A stretch of DNA of 64,000 bases from Paraburkholderia dilworthii (lineage in GTDB: Bacteria; Pseudomonadota; Gammaproteobacteria; Burkholderiales; Burkholderiaceae): assembly GCF_000472525.1 (NCBI RefSeq), contig NZ_AWZT01000001.1, forward strand, positions 62,001-126,000, in the 5' to 3' direction. Below are positions 16,869-26,267 of the stretch, one piece after another; position 1 is the first letter of the stretch; each line of letters starts with the position of its first letter. The translations under genes were made by a program, and so were the position numbers. The notes beneath the pieces were generated by a model that was not told the origin of the DNA, did not search any database, and was given only the letters and a program-made list of their open reading frames with translations.

Positions 16869-18164
16869 ATGGCAACGAGTGCATCGAATGGCATGCTGGT
16901 GGGCGAAGCGCCCATAGGGATGGTGACGCGTCGGAAGGCGATTTTCGCTACCGTCATTGGAAGTGGTCTGGAGTGGTTCGATTTTTCCGGATACGCGTTC
17001 TTTGCGGCAATCATCGGCAAACTGTTTTTTCCCTCTGGGAACGAGACGACCTCGCTGCTGCTGGCGCTCGCGACCTTCGGCGTAGGTTTCGTCATGCGTC
17101 CGCTCGGCGGCATTGCTTTCGGCATCTATGCGGACAAGGTTGGGCGCAAGCGGGCGCTCTCGCTCGCGATGCTTGTGATGGCGCTCGGCTCAGCCCTCAT
17201 CGCTTTCGCTCCTACTTACCAGAGCATCGGAATCGCGGCGCCGTGCCTCATCGTCGTCGCGCGCATGCTGCAGGGCCTGTCCGCAGGCGGCGAAATGGGG
17301 GGAGCAACTGCGTTCCTGACTGAGCATGCTCCAGCGAATCGTCGAGCGTTTTTTTCCAGCTGGATTCAGACCAGCATCGGTTTCGCCGTGGTCATCGGCA
17401 GCATTACCGGCGCAGTCATCACCTCAAGCATGTCGGTCGAGTCGCTGACATCTTGGGGCTGGCGTATTCCGTTCGTTGTCGGAATGCTCGTTGCTCCGGT
17501 CGGCTATTACATCCGCCTGAAAATAGAAGAGACACCGGAATTTACGTCGGAGAAGCGTCATGCCAGCACGCCGCTCCGTGACGTAATCCGCGAATACCCA
17601 CGAGGAGTTGTCGCAAGCCTGTTGATGGTCGTGCTGTGGACCGTGTGTACGTACGTCATCCTGTTCTACATTCCGACCTACGTTGTGAAGTACCTTCACA
17701 TGCCTCAGCGGGAAGGCTTTATCTCAGGCATCGTCAGCGGTGGTGTGCTGATGGTAATGGCTCCCATCTTCGGTGCCCTGTCAGACCGCGTCGGCAAGCG
17801 ACCCGTCATTACGATTGCAGCGCTTGTCATTCTCGCCGCCAGCTATCCGCTGTTTTCTCACCTCATCAAGTCGCCTACATTCGGAACGCTGCTCACCTTC
17901 CAGGTCATTTTCGGTGTGCTCATCGCGGCCTACACCGGTCCAATCCTGGCGCTATTCACCGAAATGTTCCCGAGCCGCGTGCGTACAACGGGACTATCGT
18001 TGGCGTACAACGGCGCCGTGACTATCTTCGGCGGCTTCGCCTCTTTCATCATTACCTGGCTCGCGCAGGTAACTGGCGATGCCGAATCTGCCTCTTACTA
18101 CATCATCTTTGCCGCTGTCCTAAGCCTCCTCGGCACGCGGTTGATGAGGCCCTACCAGTCGTGA
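16869..18164 (+). CDS. MFS transporter, MHS family (ProP/KgtP-like)
   Basis: 431 aa; GAGAGG precedes the ATG. The MHS opening (VIGSGLEWFDFSGYAFFAAI), the loop motif YADKVGRKRAL and twelve hydrophobic segments are clear. MHS carriers take up proline, betaine, 2-oxoglutarate and similar compounds with protons. The next gene, an amidohydrolase, starts 8 bp after the stop, so the pair is certainly co-transcribed. The context suggests the cargo is a proline-like imino acid or a small peptide that contains one. Confidence 0.85.
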   Translation: MATSASNGMLVGEAPIGMVTRRKAIFATVIGSGLEWFDFSGYAFFAAIIGKLFFPSGNETTSLLLALATFGVGFVMRPLGGIAFGIYADKVGRKRALSLAMLVMALGSALIAFAPTYQSIGIAAPCLIVVARMLQGLSAGGEMGGATAFLTEHAPANRRAFFSSWIQTSIGFAVVIGSITGAVITSSMSVESLTSWGWRIPFVVGMLVAPVGYYIRLKIEETPEFTSEKRHASTPLRDVIREYPRGVVASLLMVVLWTVCTYVILFYIPTYVVKYLHMPQREGFISGIVSGGVLMVMAPIFGALSDRVGKRPVITIAALVILAASYPLFSHLIKSPTFGTLLTFQVIFGVLIAAYTGPILALFTEMFPSRVRTTGLSLAYNGAVTIFGGFASFIITWLAQVTGDAESASYYIIFAAVLSLLGTRLMRPYQS

Positions 18165-18172
18165 GGAAACAA

Positions 18173-19432
18173 ATGAGCAAGCTTGTACTTGAAGGCGTAG
18201 CGGTGTTCGACCCCGCAACGCGAAAACGCCAGACCAGCGTTAACGTCTGTATAGCCGATGGAAAAATAGCTGCAATCGGCGACGTGCCCGCCTCGTTCGA
18301 TGATGCCCGCAGGTTAACCCTGCCTGGCCGCACGGTTTTGCCCGGTTTCATCGACCTTCACGTACACGTCGTCGCAGGCAATACCAATCTGGGTGCGAGC
18401 GCGGCGATGCCAAACTTCCTCGCTGCACTCAAAACGTTGCCCGTACTGCGTGGAATGCTGAATCGAGGCTTCACTACCGTACGAGACGCCGGTGGAGCAG
18501 ACTTCGGTATGTGTGAGGCCGTGAACAATGGCGTCCTCTGGGGCCCGCGCATTCTGTCATCGGGGAAAGCGTTGTCCCAGACTGGCGGCCACGGCGACTT
18601 CCGTCAGCGCAACGATAAGTTGGACGACGCGTGCGGATGTCTGGGCCGTCAAGGGTCCATCGCTCGGGTCGTAGACGGGGTCGACGCGATGCGTCTGGCA
18701 GTTCGCGAAGAGTTGCTCAAAGGTGCCTCCCAAATCAAAGTCATGGCGTCGGGCGGCGTAGCCTCGCCCAACGACCCGATAACGAACACGCAATATTCGG
18801 AGGAAGAAATCCGGGCAGCCGTGCAGGAAGCAGAGGCTGCGGGCACCTATGTGATGGCCCACGCATATACCGCTCGCGCCGTCCGACGCGCGGTTGAATG
18901 CGGCGTCAAATGCATTGAGCACGGCAACCTGATTGACGAAGAGACTGCTCGTCTGCTTGTAGAGCGCGATGTCGCAGTTGTCCCAACGTTGTCGACATTA
19001 GACAGGCTATCGGAGAAAGGTCCAGCGCTCGGCTTCCCCGTCGAGTCACTCGAAAAGATTGACGGAGCACGGTCCGTAGGGCGCGAGGCTTTAGCACTGA
19101 TGTCGCGTGTCGGTGTGAAAGTCGGCTTCGGGTCGGACATGCTCGGCGAATTGCATGCCTTCCAGTCTGATGAATTCGCAGTCAGAGCGGAAGTGGTCGG
19201 TAACATCGAGGCAATTCGTTCCGCGACCTGTGTTGCCGCAGAAATCACCCGGGAAACAGGCGTACGGGGAACCGTAGCTGTCGGTGCTGTGGCCGACCTG
19301 ATTGTCGTTGACGGGGACCCGGTGGAGGACATCTCCCTGTTGCTAGGTCAGGGCGAGCACATCCCTGTTGTCATCAAAGGCGGCGTGGTCATGAAAGAAG
19401 ATGGTCGTCTGCTCGAGCCTGTCGGGAACTGA
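18173..19432 (+). CDS. Metal-dependent amidohydrolase, Xaa-Pro dipeptidase/imidazolonepropionase-like
   Basis: 419 aa from ATG 18173 (MSKLVLEGVAVFDPATRK); the frame is open far upstream but that part overlaps the transporter. Metal-site residues of the binuclear amidohydrolase fold are visible: HVHV after PGFIDL, the bridging Lys in SQIKVMASGG, MAHAYT, CIEHGN, and the Asp in GFGSD. This COG1228-type group contains enzymes that cleave L-Xaa-L-Pro, Xaa-Arg or Xaa-Lys dipeptides, and others acting on cyclic amides. No signal peptide, so it acts in the cytoplasm. Neighbours point to a proline or hydroxyproline peptide. Confidence 0.75.
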   Translation: MSKLVLEGVAVFDPATRKRQTSVNVCIADGKIAAIGDVPASFDDARRLTLPGRTVLPGFIDLHVHVVAGNTNLGASAAMPNFLAALKTLPVLRGMLNRGFTTVRDAGGADFGMCEAVNNGVLWGPRILSSGKALSQTGGHGDFRQRNDKLDDACGCLGRQGSIARVVDGVDAMRLAVREELLKGASQIKVMASGGVASPNDPITNTQYSEEEIRAAVQEAEAAGTYVMAHAYTARAVRRAVECGVKCIEHGNLIDEETARLLVERDVAVVPTLSTLDRLSEKGPALGFPVESLEKIDGARSVGREALALMSRVGVKVGFGSDMLGELHAFQSDEFAVRAEVVGNIEAIRSATCVAAEITRETGVRGTVAVGAVADLIVVDGDPVEDISLLLGQGEHIPVVIKGGVVMKEDGRLLEPVGN

Positions 19433-19612
19433 TGGATAGCCCTTCGGCTTTGGAGCAGCTTGCTGCCGCCTTAAACACACAGGTCTGGGCCAGCGGCAGG
19501 TGCCTACCAGGGGAGTGAAGTCTCGTCGGATTGCCCCTAATGCAGCCAGATTGCTGCTGCCTCTCACCGCCGAACCCATCGGCTCAAGACACTCGAACGA
19601 AAAGGCTTTCGA

Positions 19613-20530
19613 ATGACATCACGCGACATCCGGAATTTCGACGCAGCTGCGACTGCCTCGCTCCTCGACTACCAGATTCTTGTGAGCGTGCTCGCTGACA
19701 CCATCGTCGAATACAGCGCTAGCAAGGTGGTGAGTCCGGAACGGATGGCAATTCCGATGCAGGACGGAGGATTGATGCTGTCGATGCCGGCAAGCGCGAG
19801 CGACCTCGCGATTCACAAGTTGGTCAACGTCTGCCCCGGCAACGCGAGAAGACAGTTACCCACTATTCACGGGCAAGTCATCGCCTGTGACGCCTTCACC
19901 GGCGAGATGCTTTTCGTACTGGACGGTCCTACGGTGACCGGCCGCCGCACAGCGGCGGTGACCGCGCTTGGCATCCAGACGCTTCACGGCCACTCGCCGA
20001 AAGAGATTGTCATCATCGGTACCGGCAAGCAGGCGTCGAACCATGCGGAAGCACTTGCGGCCATATTCCCTGAAGCCCAACTGCGCGTTAAGGGGCGCTC
20101 CGAGCCCAACGCACGCGAGTTCGTGGCTCGTAACCGCTCAGTTGCGCCCAATCTAACCGCCATTACCGATGAAGCGATTCCGGAAACGGCAGACGTCGTC
20201 ATTACATTGACCACCAGTAAAAAGCCTGTGTACACGGAACCTGGACGCGAGGGCCGCCTCGTGATTGGCGTGGGCGCCTTCACACCTGACGCAGCAGAAA
20301 TTTCGAAGAGTACCGTTGATAGCAGTTCTCTGGTTGTCGACGACCCCGTCGGAGCAAAGCACGAAGCTGGCGACTTGATTCAAGCTCAGGTCGATTGGAC
20401 CGACGTCATGCCGCTGGCTAAAGCTCTTCAAGGTGAGTTCAAGGCGAGCAAACCAGTTCTTTTCAAAAGCGTGGGATGCGCTGCGTGGGATTTGGCTGCG
20501 TGTCGGGTCGTCGCGAACGCGTTGCGATAA
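19613..20530 (+). CDS. lhpI: Ornithine cyclodeaminase-family ketimine reductase (delta1-pyrroline-2-carboxylate reductase)
   Basis: 305 aa, start ATG 19613 behind AAAAGG. The family layout is complete: a substrate domain with MQDGGLMLSMPAS, the Lys in AIHKLVNV, CDAFTGEMLFVLDGPTVTGRRTAA, then the Rossmann fold with IIGTGKQASNHAEAL and FTPDAAEI. Ornithine cyclodeaminase proper, alanine dehydrogenase-like and pyrroline/piperideine-2-carboxylate reductases share this family. The adjacent trans-3-hydroxyproline dehydratase makes delta1-pyrroline-2-carboxylate, so reduction of that to L-proline with NAD(P)H is the most likely reaction. The assignment rests on context as much as on sequence. Confidence 0.78.
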   Translation: MTSRDIRNFDAAATASLLDYQILVSVLADTIVEYSASKVVSPERMAIPMQDGGLMLSMPASASDLAIHKLVNVCPGNARRQLPTIHGQVIACDAFTGEMLFVLDGPTVTGRRTAAVTALGIQTLHGHSPKEIVIIGTGKQASNHAEALAAIFPEAQLRVKGRSEPNAREFVARNRSVAPNLTAITDEAIPETADVVITLTTSKKPVYTEPGREGRLVIGVGAFTPDAAEISKSTVDSSSLVVDDPVGAKHEAGDLIQAQVDWTDVMPLAKALQGEFKASKPVLFKSVGCAAWDLAACRVVANALR

Positions 20531-20709
20531 CTGACCTCGCGCTTCGGATGAGAAGCGGAAGCATCTTCTGGAGGAAAAGCCGTTGTCGTTTATATACTCA
20601 TTCGATGCGAACGGTGACCTGAACGGAGCACCTACGACCGTTGACATTGAAGGACGGCCTGCCAGTCGCGTAGGGCCGATGAAGTCATTAGCCTGGTTAC
20701 GAAGCACAT

Positions 20710-21717
20710 ATGAAAATCACTCGCACCATTTCGACTGTTGAAGTACATACCGGCGGAGAGGCGTTCCGTATCGTAACGAGCGGACTTCCCCGGTTGCCGG
20801 GCGACACCATCGTAAAGCGCCGCGCATGGCTGAAAGAAAACGCCGATGAGATTCGCATGGCGTTGATGTTCGAGCCGCGTGGTCATGCCGACATGTACGG
20901 CGGCTACCTGACCGAGCCGATAAGTTCCGACGCCGACTTCGGGATCATCTTCGTGCACAACGAGGGCTACAGCGACCATTGCGGACACGGAGTAATCGCG
21001 CTGTCTACCGCGGCCGTCGAGTTGGGATGGGTGCAGCGCCAGATTCCCGAAACGCGCATCGGCATCGACGCTCCATGTGGCTTTATCGAAGCGTTCGTGC
21101 AATGGGATGGCGAGCATGCCGGCAACGTTCGTTTCGTGAACGTCCCGTCGTTCATCTGGAAGAGAGATGTCACCGTTGAAACGCCGTCCTTCGGCACGGT
21201 CAAAGGCGATATCGCATTTGGAGGCGCGTTCTACTTTTACACCGACGGTGCGCCGCATGGTTTGGAAGTTCGCGAGTCTTCTGTCGAGGAACTCATTCGC
21301 TTCGGTGCCGAAGTGAAGGACGCAGCAAACAGGACGTTCCCGGTTGAGCATCCGGACATTCCAGAAATCAACCACATCTACGGCACTATCATCGCGAACA
21401 AACCTCGGCATGAAGGCTCCACGCAAGCCAACTGCTGCGTGTTTGCCGACCGGGAAGTGGACCGCTCGCCGACCGGCTCTGGCACTGGCGGGCGGGTTGC
21501 TCAGCTCTACCTGCGTGGTGAATTGGGCAAGGAAGAAACGCTTGTAAATGAGTCCGTTATCGGAACCATTTTTAAGGGCCGCGTGCTTAGCGAGACTACC
21601 GTCGGGGAGTTCAAGGCAGTCATTCCCGAGGTCGAAGGCAATGCATATGTTTGCGGCTTCGCAAATTGGATTGTGGACGAACGTGACCCTTTGACCTACG
21701 GGTTCCTTGTTCGATAA
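20710..21717 (+). CDS. Trans-3-hydroxy-L-proline dehydratase, proline racemase family
   Basis: 335 aa. The two catalytic positions of the proline racemase family are readable: the first is Cys91 in SDHCGHGVIA, the second is Thr255 in DRSPTGSGTGG. Racemases and 4-hydroxyproline epimerases carry Cys at both places; Cys/Thr is the mark of trans-3-hydroxy-L-proline dehydratases, which release water to give delta1-pyrroline-2-carboxylate. The pairing with a ketimine reductase at 19613 completes conversion to L-proline. The ribosome site before ATG 20710 is weak. Confidence 0.85.
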   Translation: MKITRTISTVEVHTGGEAFRIVTSGLPRLPGDTIVKRRAWLKENADEIRMALMFEPRGHADMYGGYLTEPISSDADFGIIFVHNEGYSDHCGHGVIALSTAAVELGWVQRQIPETRIGIDAPCGFIEAFVQWDGEHAGNVRFVNVPSFIWKRDVTVETPSFGTVKGDIAFGGAFYFYTDGAPHGLEVRESSVEELIRFGAEVKDAANRTFPVEHPDIPEINHIYGTIIANKPRHEGSTQANCCVFADREVDRSPTGSGTGGRVAQLYLRGELGKEETLVNESVIGTIFKGRVLSETTVGEFKAVIPEVEGNAYVCGFANWIVDERDPLTYGFLVR

Positions 21718-22364
21718 GCGACTCCGGTAATACCAGTTAGCGCGGGAGCTCCCACCGAGCATTCCGCGCTTTTCTCGTCTGGAAACAATTCGGAGGCTTC
21801 CGACAAATGGGTCGGTGCCGGGTGAACCGGACCTGTTGCAGCATGGGCACGCTCGAACCGGCGGGGGCGGCGCGCTGCGCTCGATGCACCTGTCGATCAG
21901 CACGCTTTTCTTTTCACTGGCCACGGTGTTCGTGGTCGTCGCGCTGCTGCCGGCGCCGCTCGACGCCGTGCGGCGTGGCGCGCGCAGGGCAGACGCGGGT
22001 GAGGTTCAAAGCGCCATGGAATAGAGCGGTGCGCCCGGTGCGATCTGGCGTGCGTCATCCTGGATGAGTGACGCGGCTCATCCGCGATGGAACGGGCGTT
22101 GCGGGCTGCGGGTCCGTCACTAACGCACTGTCCGAGTTTCGTGAGTTTCGCCTATTGCACCGCGTGGCAATGGTTCGTATGTCTGCGATGTAACGCCACG
22201 CGCAGCCGGGTTGCCGCCGAGCCGGATCATCTGCACGTGATGCAGCACCGTGAACGCGTCATCCGGCTGGCCCGCGGGTGTCGACGACGGTCTCGACCAA
22301 CGCCTGGGCTCGCAACGCATCTGCATGAACTTGCTGCTTGGCTCCAGTTGGTAATCGACGGCAC
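21718..22364. other. 647-bp stretch without a supported gene
   Basis: Convergent region between the dehydratase and AraC genes. A 69-codon frame at 21815-22024 contains one hydrophobic segment (ISTLFFSLATVFVVVALLPA) and could be the tail of a lost transporter, but I cannot place it in a family. No hairpin with a T-run was found. Confidence 0.4.
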
Positions 22365-23396
22365 TCACCGCTGGTCGCGGATCTCGCCCGGCCCCTTGCC
22401 GGTCCAGCGCTTAAGCGCTCTGCGGAAATTTGCCGTATCGGTGAAACCGACCAGCATTGCCACATCATCGGTACTCAGCTTCGTTGTCTTCAGGTACTCG
22501 GTCGCGAGCGAGCATCTGACGTCATCGACTATGGCAACAAACGACGTCCCTTCGGCTTCCAACCTGCGTCGAAGCGTGCGGCTCGTCATCTTCAATGCCG
22601 CCGCAACGGTTTCCATACCGGGGAAGACGCCGGGTTTGCGCATCAACAACTGATAGACCTCGCCCGCTGCGCCTGACGAAACCTTTGCTTGCCCGATGAG
22701 CCGGTCGCACGTCTCCTGCAAAAGCGCAGCCGAGTGCCGGTGCGCGAGATGCGGTTTCATCTCGAGGATCGCGCTGTCGTAGATGAGCTCGCATTCCTCG
22801 GCATCGAATTCGCACGGACAGCCCAGATACTCGGGATAGACAGCGGCGTAGTCGGGCGCCGGATAAGAGAACCGTGCAAGCAACGGAGGACAGCTTCGGC
22901 CGGCCACGTCCTGCAGGTGGGTCACGTGTTGCGTGTACTGCTGCTCCAGCAAGAACTGCTGCACGTCGTGCGGCAGGTTGGATGTGAACGCGTCCGGGAA
23001 AGTCCACACCGAGGTATCCGGGCGCTCGGTCCATTCGATCGTGATGGTCGGCGTCGCCAGCCGGTGATATTTGACGCCGAGTCGAAAGTAGTCTCGCAGC
23101 GAAAGACACGACATCAGCGCGTAGCCATACATGCCATACGCCGCAAGATGAAGACGGGCGCCCGTTCTGAACGGCGTGCCCGGATCGGACGACAGCGCGA
23201 CCGCATTTCTGCACACTGCCGCGTACTGCCGCACCGAGGTCAGCACCGACGCGTCGTAGATCTGGTCGGGCGACACACCGCTGCCCTTCAGGCTGTCCTC
23301 GGGGGCAATGCCTTGCTCGGCCAGCACTTCCACCAGCGCAGCAATCTTGTACGGCGCGTAAATGCGCTCGTTCAACAACGGAAATCTCGACGACAC
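22365..23396 (-). CDS. AraC family regulator with N-terminal arabinose-binding-like domain (OruR type)
   Basis: 343 aa from a GTG start at 23396 preceded by CAGGAGG. Residues 20-200 match the alpha-rich effector domain found in OruR/ArgR-like AraC proteins. The last 100 residues are the double helix-turn-helix, with FPGMETVAAALKMTSRTLRR, RLEAEGTSFVAIVDDVR and STDDVAMLVGFTDTANFRRA. It is divergent from the beta-keto acid cleavage enzyme gene, with 263 bp between them, and is the obvious regulator of that operon. Confidence 0.88.
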   Translation of the reverse strand: MSSRFPLLNERIYAPYKIAALVEVLAEQGIAPEDSLKGSGVSPDQIYDASVLTSVRQYAAVCRNAVALSSDPGTPFRTGARLHLAAYGMYGYALMSCLSLRDYFRLGVKYHRLATPTITIEWTERPDTSVWTFPDAFTSNLPHDVQQFLLEQQYTQHVTHLQDVAGRSCPPLLARFSYPAPDYAAVYPEYLGCPCEFDAEECELIYDSAILEMKPHLAHRHSAALLQETCDRLIGQAKVSSGAAGEVYQLLMRKPGVFPGMETVAAALKMTSRTLRRRLEAEGTSFVAIVDDVRCSLATEYLKTTKLSTDDVAMLVGFTDTANFRRALKRWTGKGPGEIRDQR

Positions 23397-23659
23397 CGCG
23401 CCTCCTGTCGGTGTCCTGCGGGGACACCAGCTTGTCCGTAAATGACCTTACATCGCCGATCGTATCTCACTACTATCAGTGGAACAAGAGAGGCTCGCAC
23501 GGCAGTGGCGCAGCGCTTCAGACCATCGGAGACAGATGTCGATCTTTCGTCGGCCTCATCTTGCGCTTGCCGCTTATATGCGCTGCGCGCGCCGGAGCCG
23601 CGCACGCGGCGATTCCCACATCTAGCGGTTGCAAATGTCGCCACTGGAACGATAGAGAA

Positions 23660-24598
23660 ATGAGCAATTCCCCAAGCAAAGTCATCATCACCTGCGCTGT
23701 GACAGGCTCGGCGCATGTGCCGTCGATGTCCGAATATCTGCCGCTCACGCCCGAGGACATCAGGACTCAGGCGCTCGAGGCCGCCGAAGCCGGCGCGGCG
23801 ATTCTTCACCTGCATGCACGCAACCCCGAAGACGGCCGGCCGACGCCGTCGCCAGACGTCTTCCGGCAATTCGTGCCGGCGATCGCCGAGCAGACCGACG
23901 CCGTTATCAATATTTCGACGGGCGGTAGCACGCGCATGACATTGGACGAGCGTCTCGCTTACGCGCGTGTGGCCAAACCGGAAATGTGTTCGCTGAACAT
24001 GGGCTCGATGAACTTCTCGCTGCATCCGGTTGCGGCCAAGATGTCGTCGTGGCGCTTCGACTGGGAGAAGGAATACGTCGAAGGCATGGAGGACATGATT
24101 TTCCGCAACACCTTCCGCGACATCAAAAATATCCTCGCGGAGTTCCGCGATTACGGCACGCGCTTCGAATTCGAATGTTATGACGTCGGACACTTGTACA
24201 GTCTCGCGTACTTCATCGACATTGGGCTCATCAAGCCGCCGTTCTTCGTCCAGTCCGTTCTCGGCATTCTGGGCGGCATCGGCCCTGATCCGGAAAACCT
24301 CGCCGTCATGCGATCAACCGCCGACCGTTTGTTCGGACGCGAGAACTACCAGTTCTCGATTCTCGGTGCGGGGCGTCATCAGATGTCGCTCGTGACCATG
24401 GGCGCGATCATGGGCGGGAACGTGCGTGTCGGACTCGAAGACAGCGTTTATCTGTCGCGTGGCGTCAAGGCGAGATCGAACGCGGAACAGGTCCGCAAGA
24501 TCCGCCGGATTCTCGAAGAGCTGTCTTTTGAAATCGCGACGCCGGCAGAAGCTCGGCAAATCCTCGGCCTGAAGGGGCGAGAGAGCGTCTCGCTTTGA
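23660..24598 (+). CDS. Beta-keto acid cleavage enzyme (BKACE, DUF849)
   Basis: 312 aa from ATG 23660. The TIM-barrel family is recognisable by PLTPEDIRTQALEAAEAGAA, then ILHLHARNPEDGRPT (zinc ligands His50 and His52), FEFECYDVGHL, and GNVRVGLEDSVYLSRG. These zinc enzymes condense a beta-keto acid with acetyl-CoA and return acetoacetate plus a new CoA ester. Different subfamilies use 3-keto-5-aminohexanoate, dehydrocarnitine and many other acids; the substrate here cannot be read directly. The following transporter and two SDRs suggest that a beta-hydroxy acid is imported and oxidised to feed it. Confidence 0.9.
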   Translation: MSNSPSKVIITCAVTGSAHVPSMSEYLPLTPEDIRTQALEAAEAGAAILHLHARNPEDGRPTPSPDVFRQFVPAIAEQTDAVINISTGGSTRMTLDERLAYARVAKPEMCSLNMGSMNFSLHPVAAKMSSWRFDWEKEYVEGMEDMIFRNTFRDIKNILAEFRDYGTRFEFECYDVGHLYSLAYFIDIGLIKPPFFVQSVLGILGGIGPDPENLAVMRSTADRLFGRENYQFSILGAGRHQMSLVTMGAIMGGNVRVGLEDSVYLSRGVKARSNAEQVRKIRRILEELSFEIATPAEARQILGLKGRESVSL

Positions 24599-24713
24599 AC
24601 ACATGGCGACGCAACGCGTCGAGCCGAAACAGACCCACTCCTGCCGCACGTGCATCAACAGTATGCCAAAGCGGAACATGACAAAAACAAACAGGATAAT
24701 TACTGGAGACATC

Positions 24714-26054
24714 ATGAGCGCTACAACACTCGACCGCAGTTCAGGAGAGGTACATTGGCTTGCCACCCGCAAGGCAATGGCGAGGCTCCTTCCCCTGATG
24801 TGCGCAATTTACTTTCTGTCATTCATCGATCGCACCAACGTCGCGTTGGCCAAGAGTGCGCTGGCAGCGGACCTTGGTATCAGTGCCGCGGCCTACGGGC
24901 TCGGTGCCGGCATTTTCTTCATCGGCTATGCGTTGCTCGAGGTGCCGAGCAACCTCATGGCGCACCGCATCGGGCCTCGCGTATGGATCGCGCGAATCGC
25001 AGTGACATGGGGCGCGCTGTCTACCGCGATGATGTTCGTCCAAGGCGAGTGGTCGTTCTACGTGTTGCGCGTGCTGCTGGGCGTCGCCGAAGCAGGCCTC
25101 TTTCCTGCGCTGATGTACATGGTGACGCTCTGGTTCGCTCCGAAGGATCGCGCCGTCGCGGTCGGCTGGATTTATACGGCTCCGTCGATCGCGCTGATCG
25201 TCGGCAATCCGCTCGGCGCGAGCCTCATGCAACTCGGAGGAATGGGCGGACTTCACGGCTGGCAGTGGATGTTCCTGCTCGAAGGCGTGCCGACTATCGT
25301 GTTTGGCATCGTCCTGTTTTTCAAATTGCCGAACCGGCCTTCCGATGTCCGCTGGCTCTCGCCGCAAGAAGCGCAAGCGCTCGAGGCGAACGCGGTAATC
25401 GACACTCACGGCCACGCCGATCTCACTTCCGCAAACTGGATCGCGGCGCTGAAGCGTCCCACCACGGTGCTTATCGCGCTCATCTATTTCCTGAATCAGG
25501 TGGCATTTGTCGGCCTGTACTTCTTCACTCCTTCGATCGTCGCACAGATGCATGTGAAGTCGCCGGTGCTCGTCGGCGTTCTGTCGAGTAGCGTCGGCAT
25601 AGGCTTTCTCATTGGCGTGTTGACGCTTCCGCGCATCCACCGGCGGATAGCGAGCGACTGCGGCTTTATCGGCGCATTGACTGCGGGCGTTGTCGTAAGC
25701 GCATTTGCGTTCATCGCGATCAAAAGTCAGGCTGCGCAGATCGTTCTGCTCGGCATCACGGGCTTCTTCGCGGGCGGCATTCTGCCGTCTTACTGGGCCG
25801 TTGCGATGAAGCGGCTGCAAGGCGTGCAAGCGGCCGCGGGCCTCGCTTTTATCAACACCGTCGGGCTCCTGGGCGGCTTCGTCGGGCCGTATCTGTTCGG
25901 GCTCGCCGAGACGGCCACGGGCCGAAGCGACTCGGGCTTCAATGTCGTCGTGGTCGCGTCGGTGCTCGGCCTGTGCCTCGTTCCGGCACTTGCCAAAGCT
26001 ATCCATAGTGCCGAGCGTCCCGCCGTCGCCACCTTGACGGCGTCGAAAGGTTGA
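24714..26054 (+). CDS. MFS transporter, anion:cation symporter (ACS) family
   Basis: 446 aa from ATG 24714 with CTGGAGAC upstream; the frame is open for 37 codons before it without homology. ACS hallmarks are LPLMCAIYFLSFIDRTNVA, then GAGIFFIGYALLEVPSNLMA and RVLLGVAEAGLFPALMYM. Twelve segments are seen with a long central loop. ACS members carry organic anions such as tartrate, phthalate, 4-hydroxyphenylacetate or sugar acids. It lies between the BKACE gene and the SDR genes in one transcription unit. Confidence 0.87.
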   Translation: MSATTLDRSSGEVHWLATRKAMARLLPLMCAIYFLSFIDRTNVALAKSALAADLGISAAAYGLGAGIFFIGYALLEVPSNLMAHRIGPRVWIARIAVTWGALSTAMMFVQGEWSFYVLRVLLGVAEAGLFPALMYMVTLWFAPKDRAVAVGWIYTAPSIALIVGNPLGASLMQLGGMGGLHGWQWMFLLEGVPTIVFGIVLFFKLPNRPSDVRWLSPQEAQALEANAVIDTHGHADLTSANWIAALKRPTTVLIALIYFLNQVAFVGLYFFTPSIVAQMHVKSPVLVGVLSSSVGIGFLIGVLTLPRIHRRIASDCGFIGALTAGVVVSAFAFIAIKSQAAQIVLLGITGFFAGGILPSYWAVAMKRLQGVQAAAGLAFINTVGLLGGFVGPYLFGLAETATGRSDSGFNVVVVASVLGLCLVPALAKAIHSAERPAVATLTASKG

Positions 26055-26267
26055 TGCCGCGTCACGCCGACAGCGTGCGCGCGGAGGTCACACTTGAATC
26101 CGATTAGGGACTTCGCGATCGATGTCGCTGCGATCCGGACGATAGGGCATGACCTGCCGCGTCCCGCATGCATACTCGCGCGCCGCGACGGTTCCCTTCT
26201 CGCAGCGGACGCGCGAGTAGCTTTGCATTTCTCGCCAGGTGGCGATACATACTTTTGAGTGCAATAC

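Noticed and set aside
17636..18172. N-terminal extension of the amidohydrolase into the transporter gene
   Set aside because: The extension overlaps the transporter out of frame and is Arg/His-rich; family similarity begins at the ATG at 18173.
20632..21924. 430-codon minus-strand frame opposite the hydroxyproline dehydratase
   Set aside because: Shadow of a gene with identified catalytic residues; no ribosome site or homology.
21815..22024. 69-codon frame with one hydrophobic segment
   Set aside because: Only a single membrane-like stretch, no family, poor start; may be a transporter scrap.
24819..26006. 395-codon minus-strand frame opposite the ACS transporter
   Set aside because: Highly charged, Asp/Arg/His-rich translation of the reverse of membrane-helix codons.
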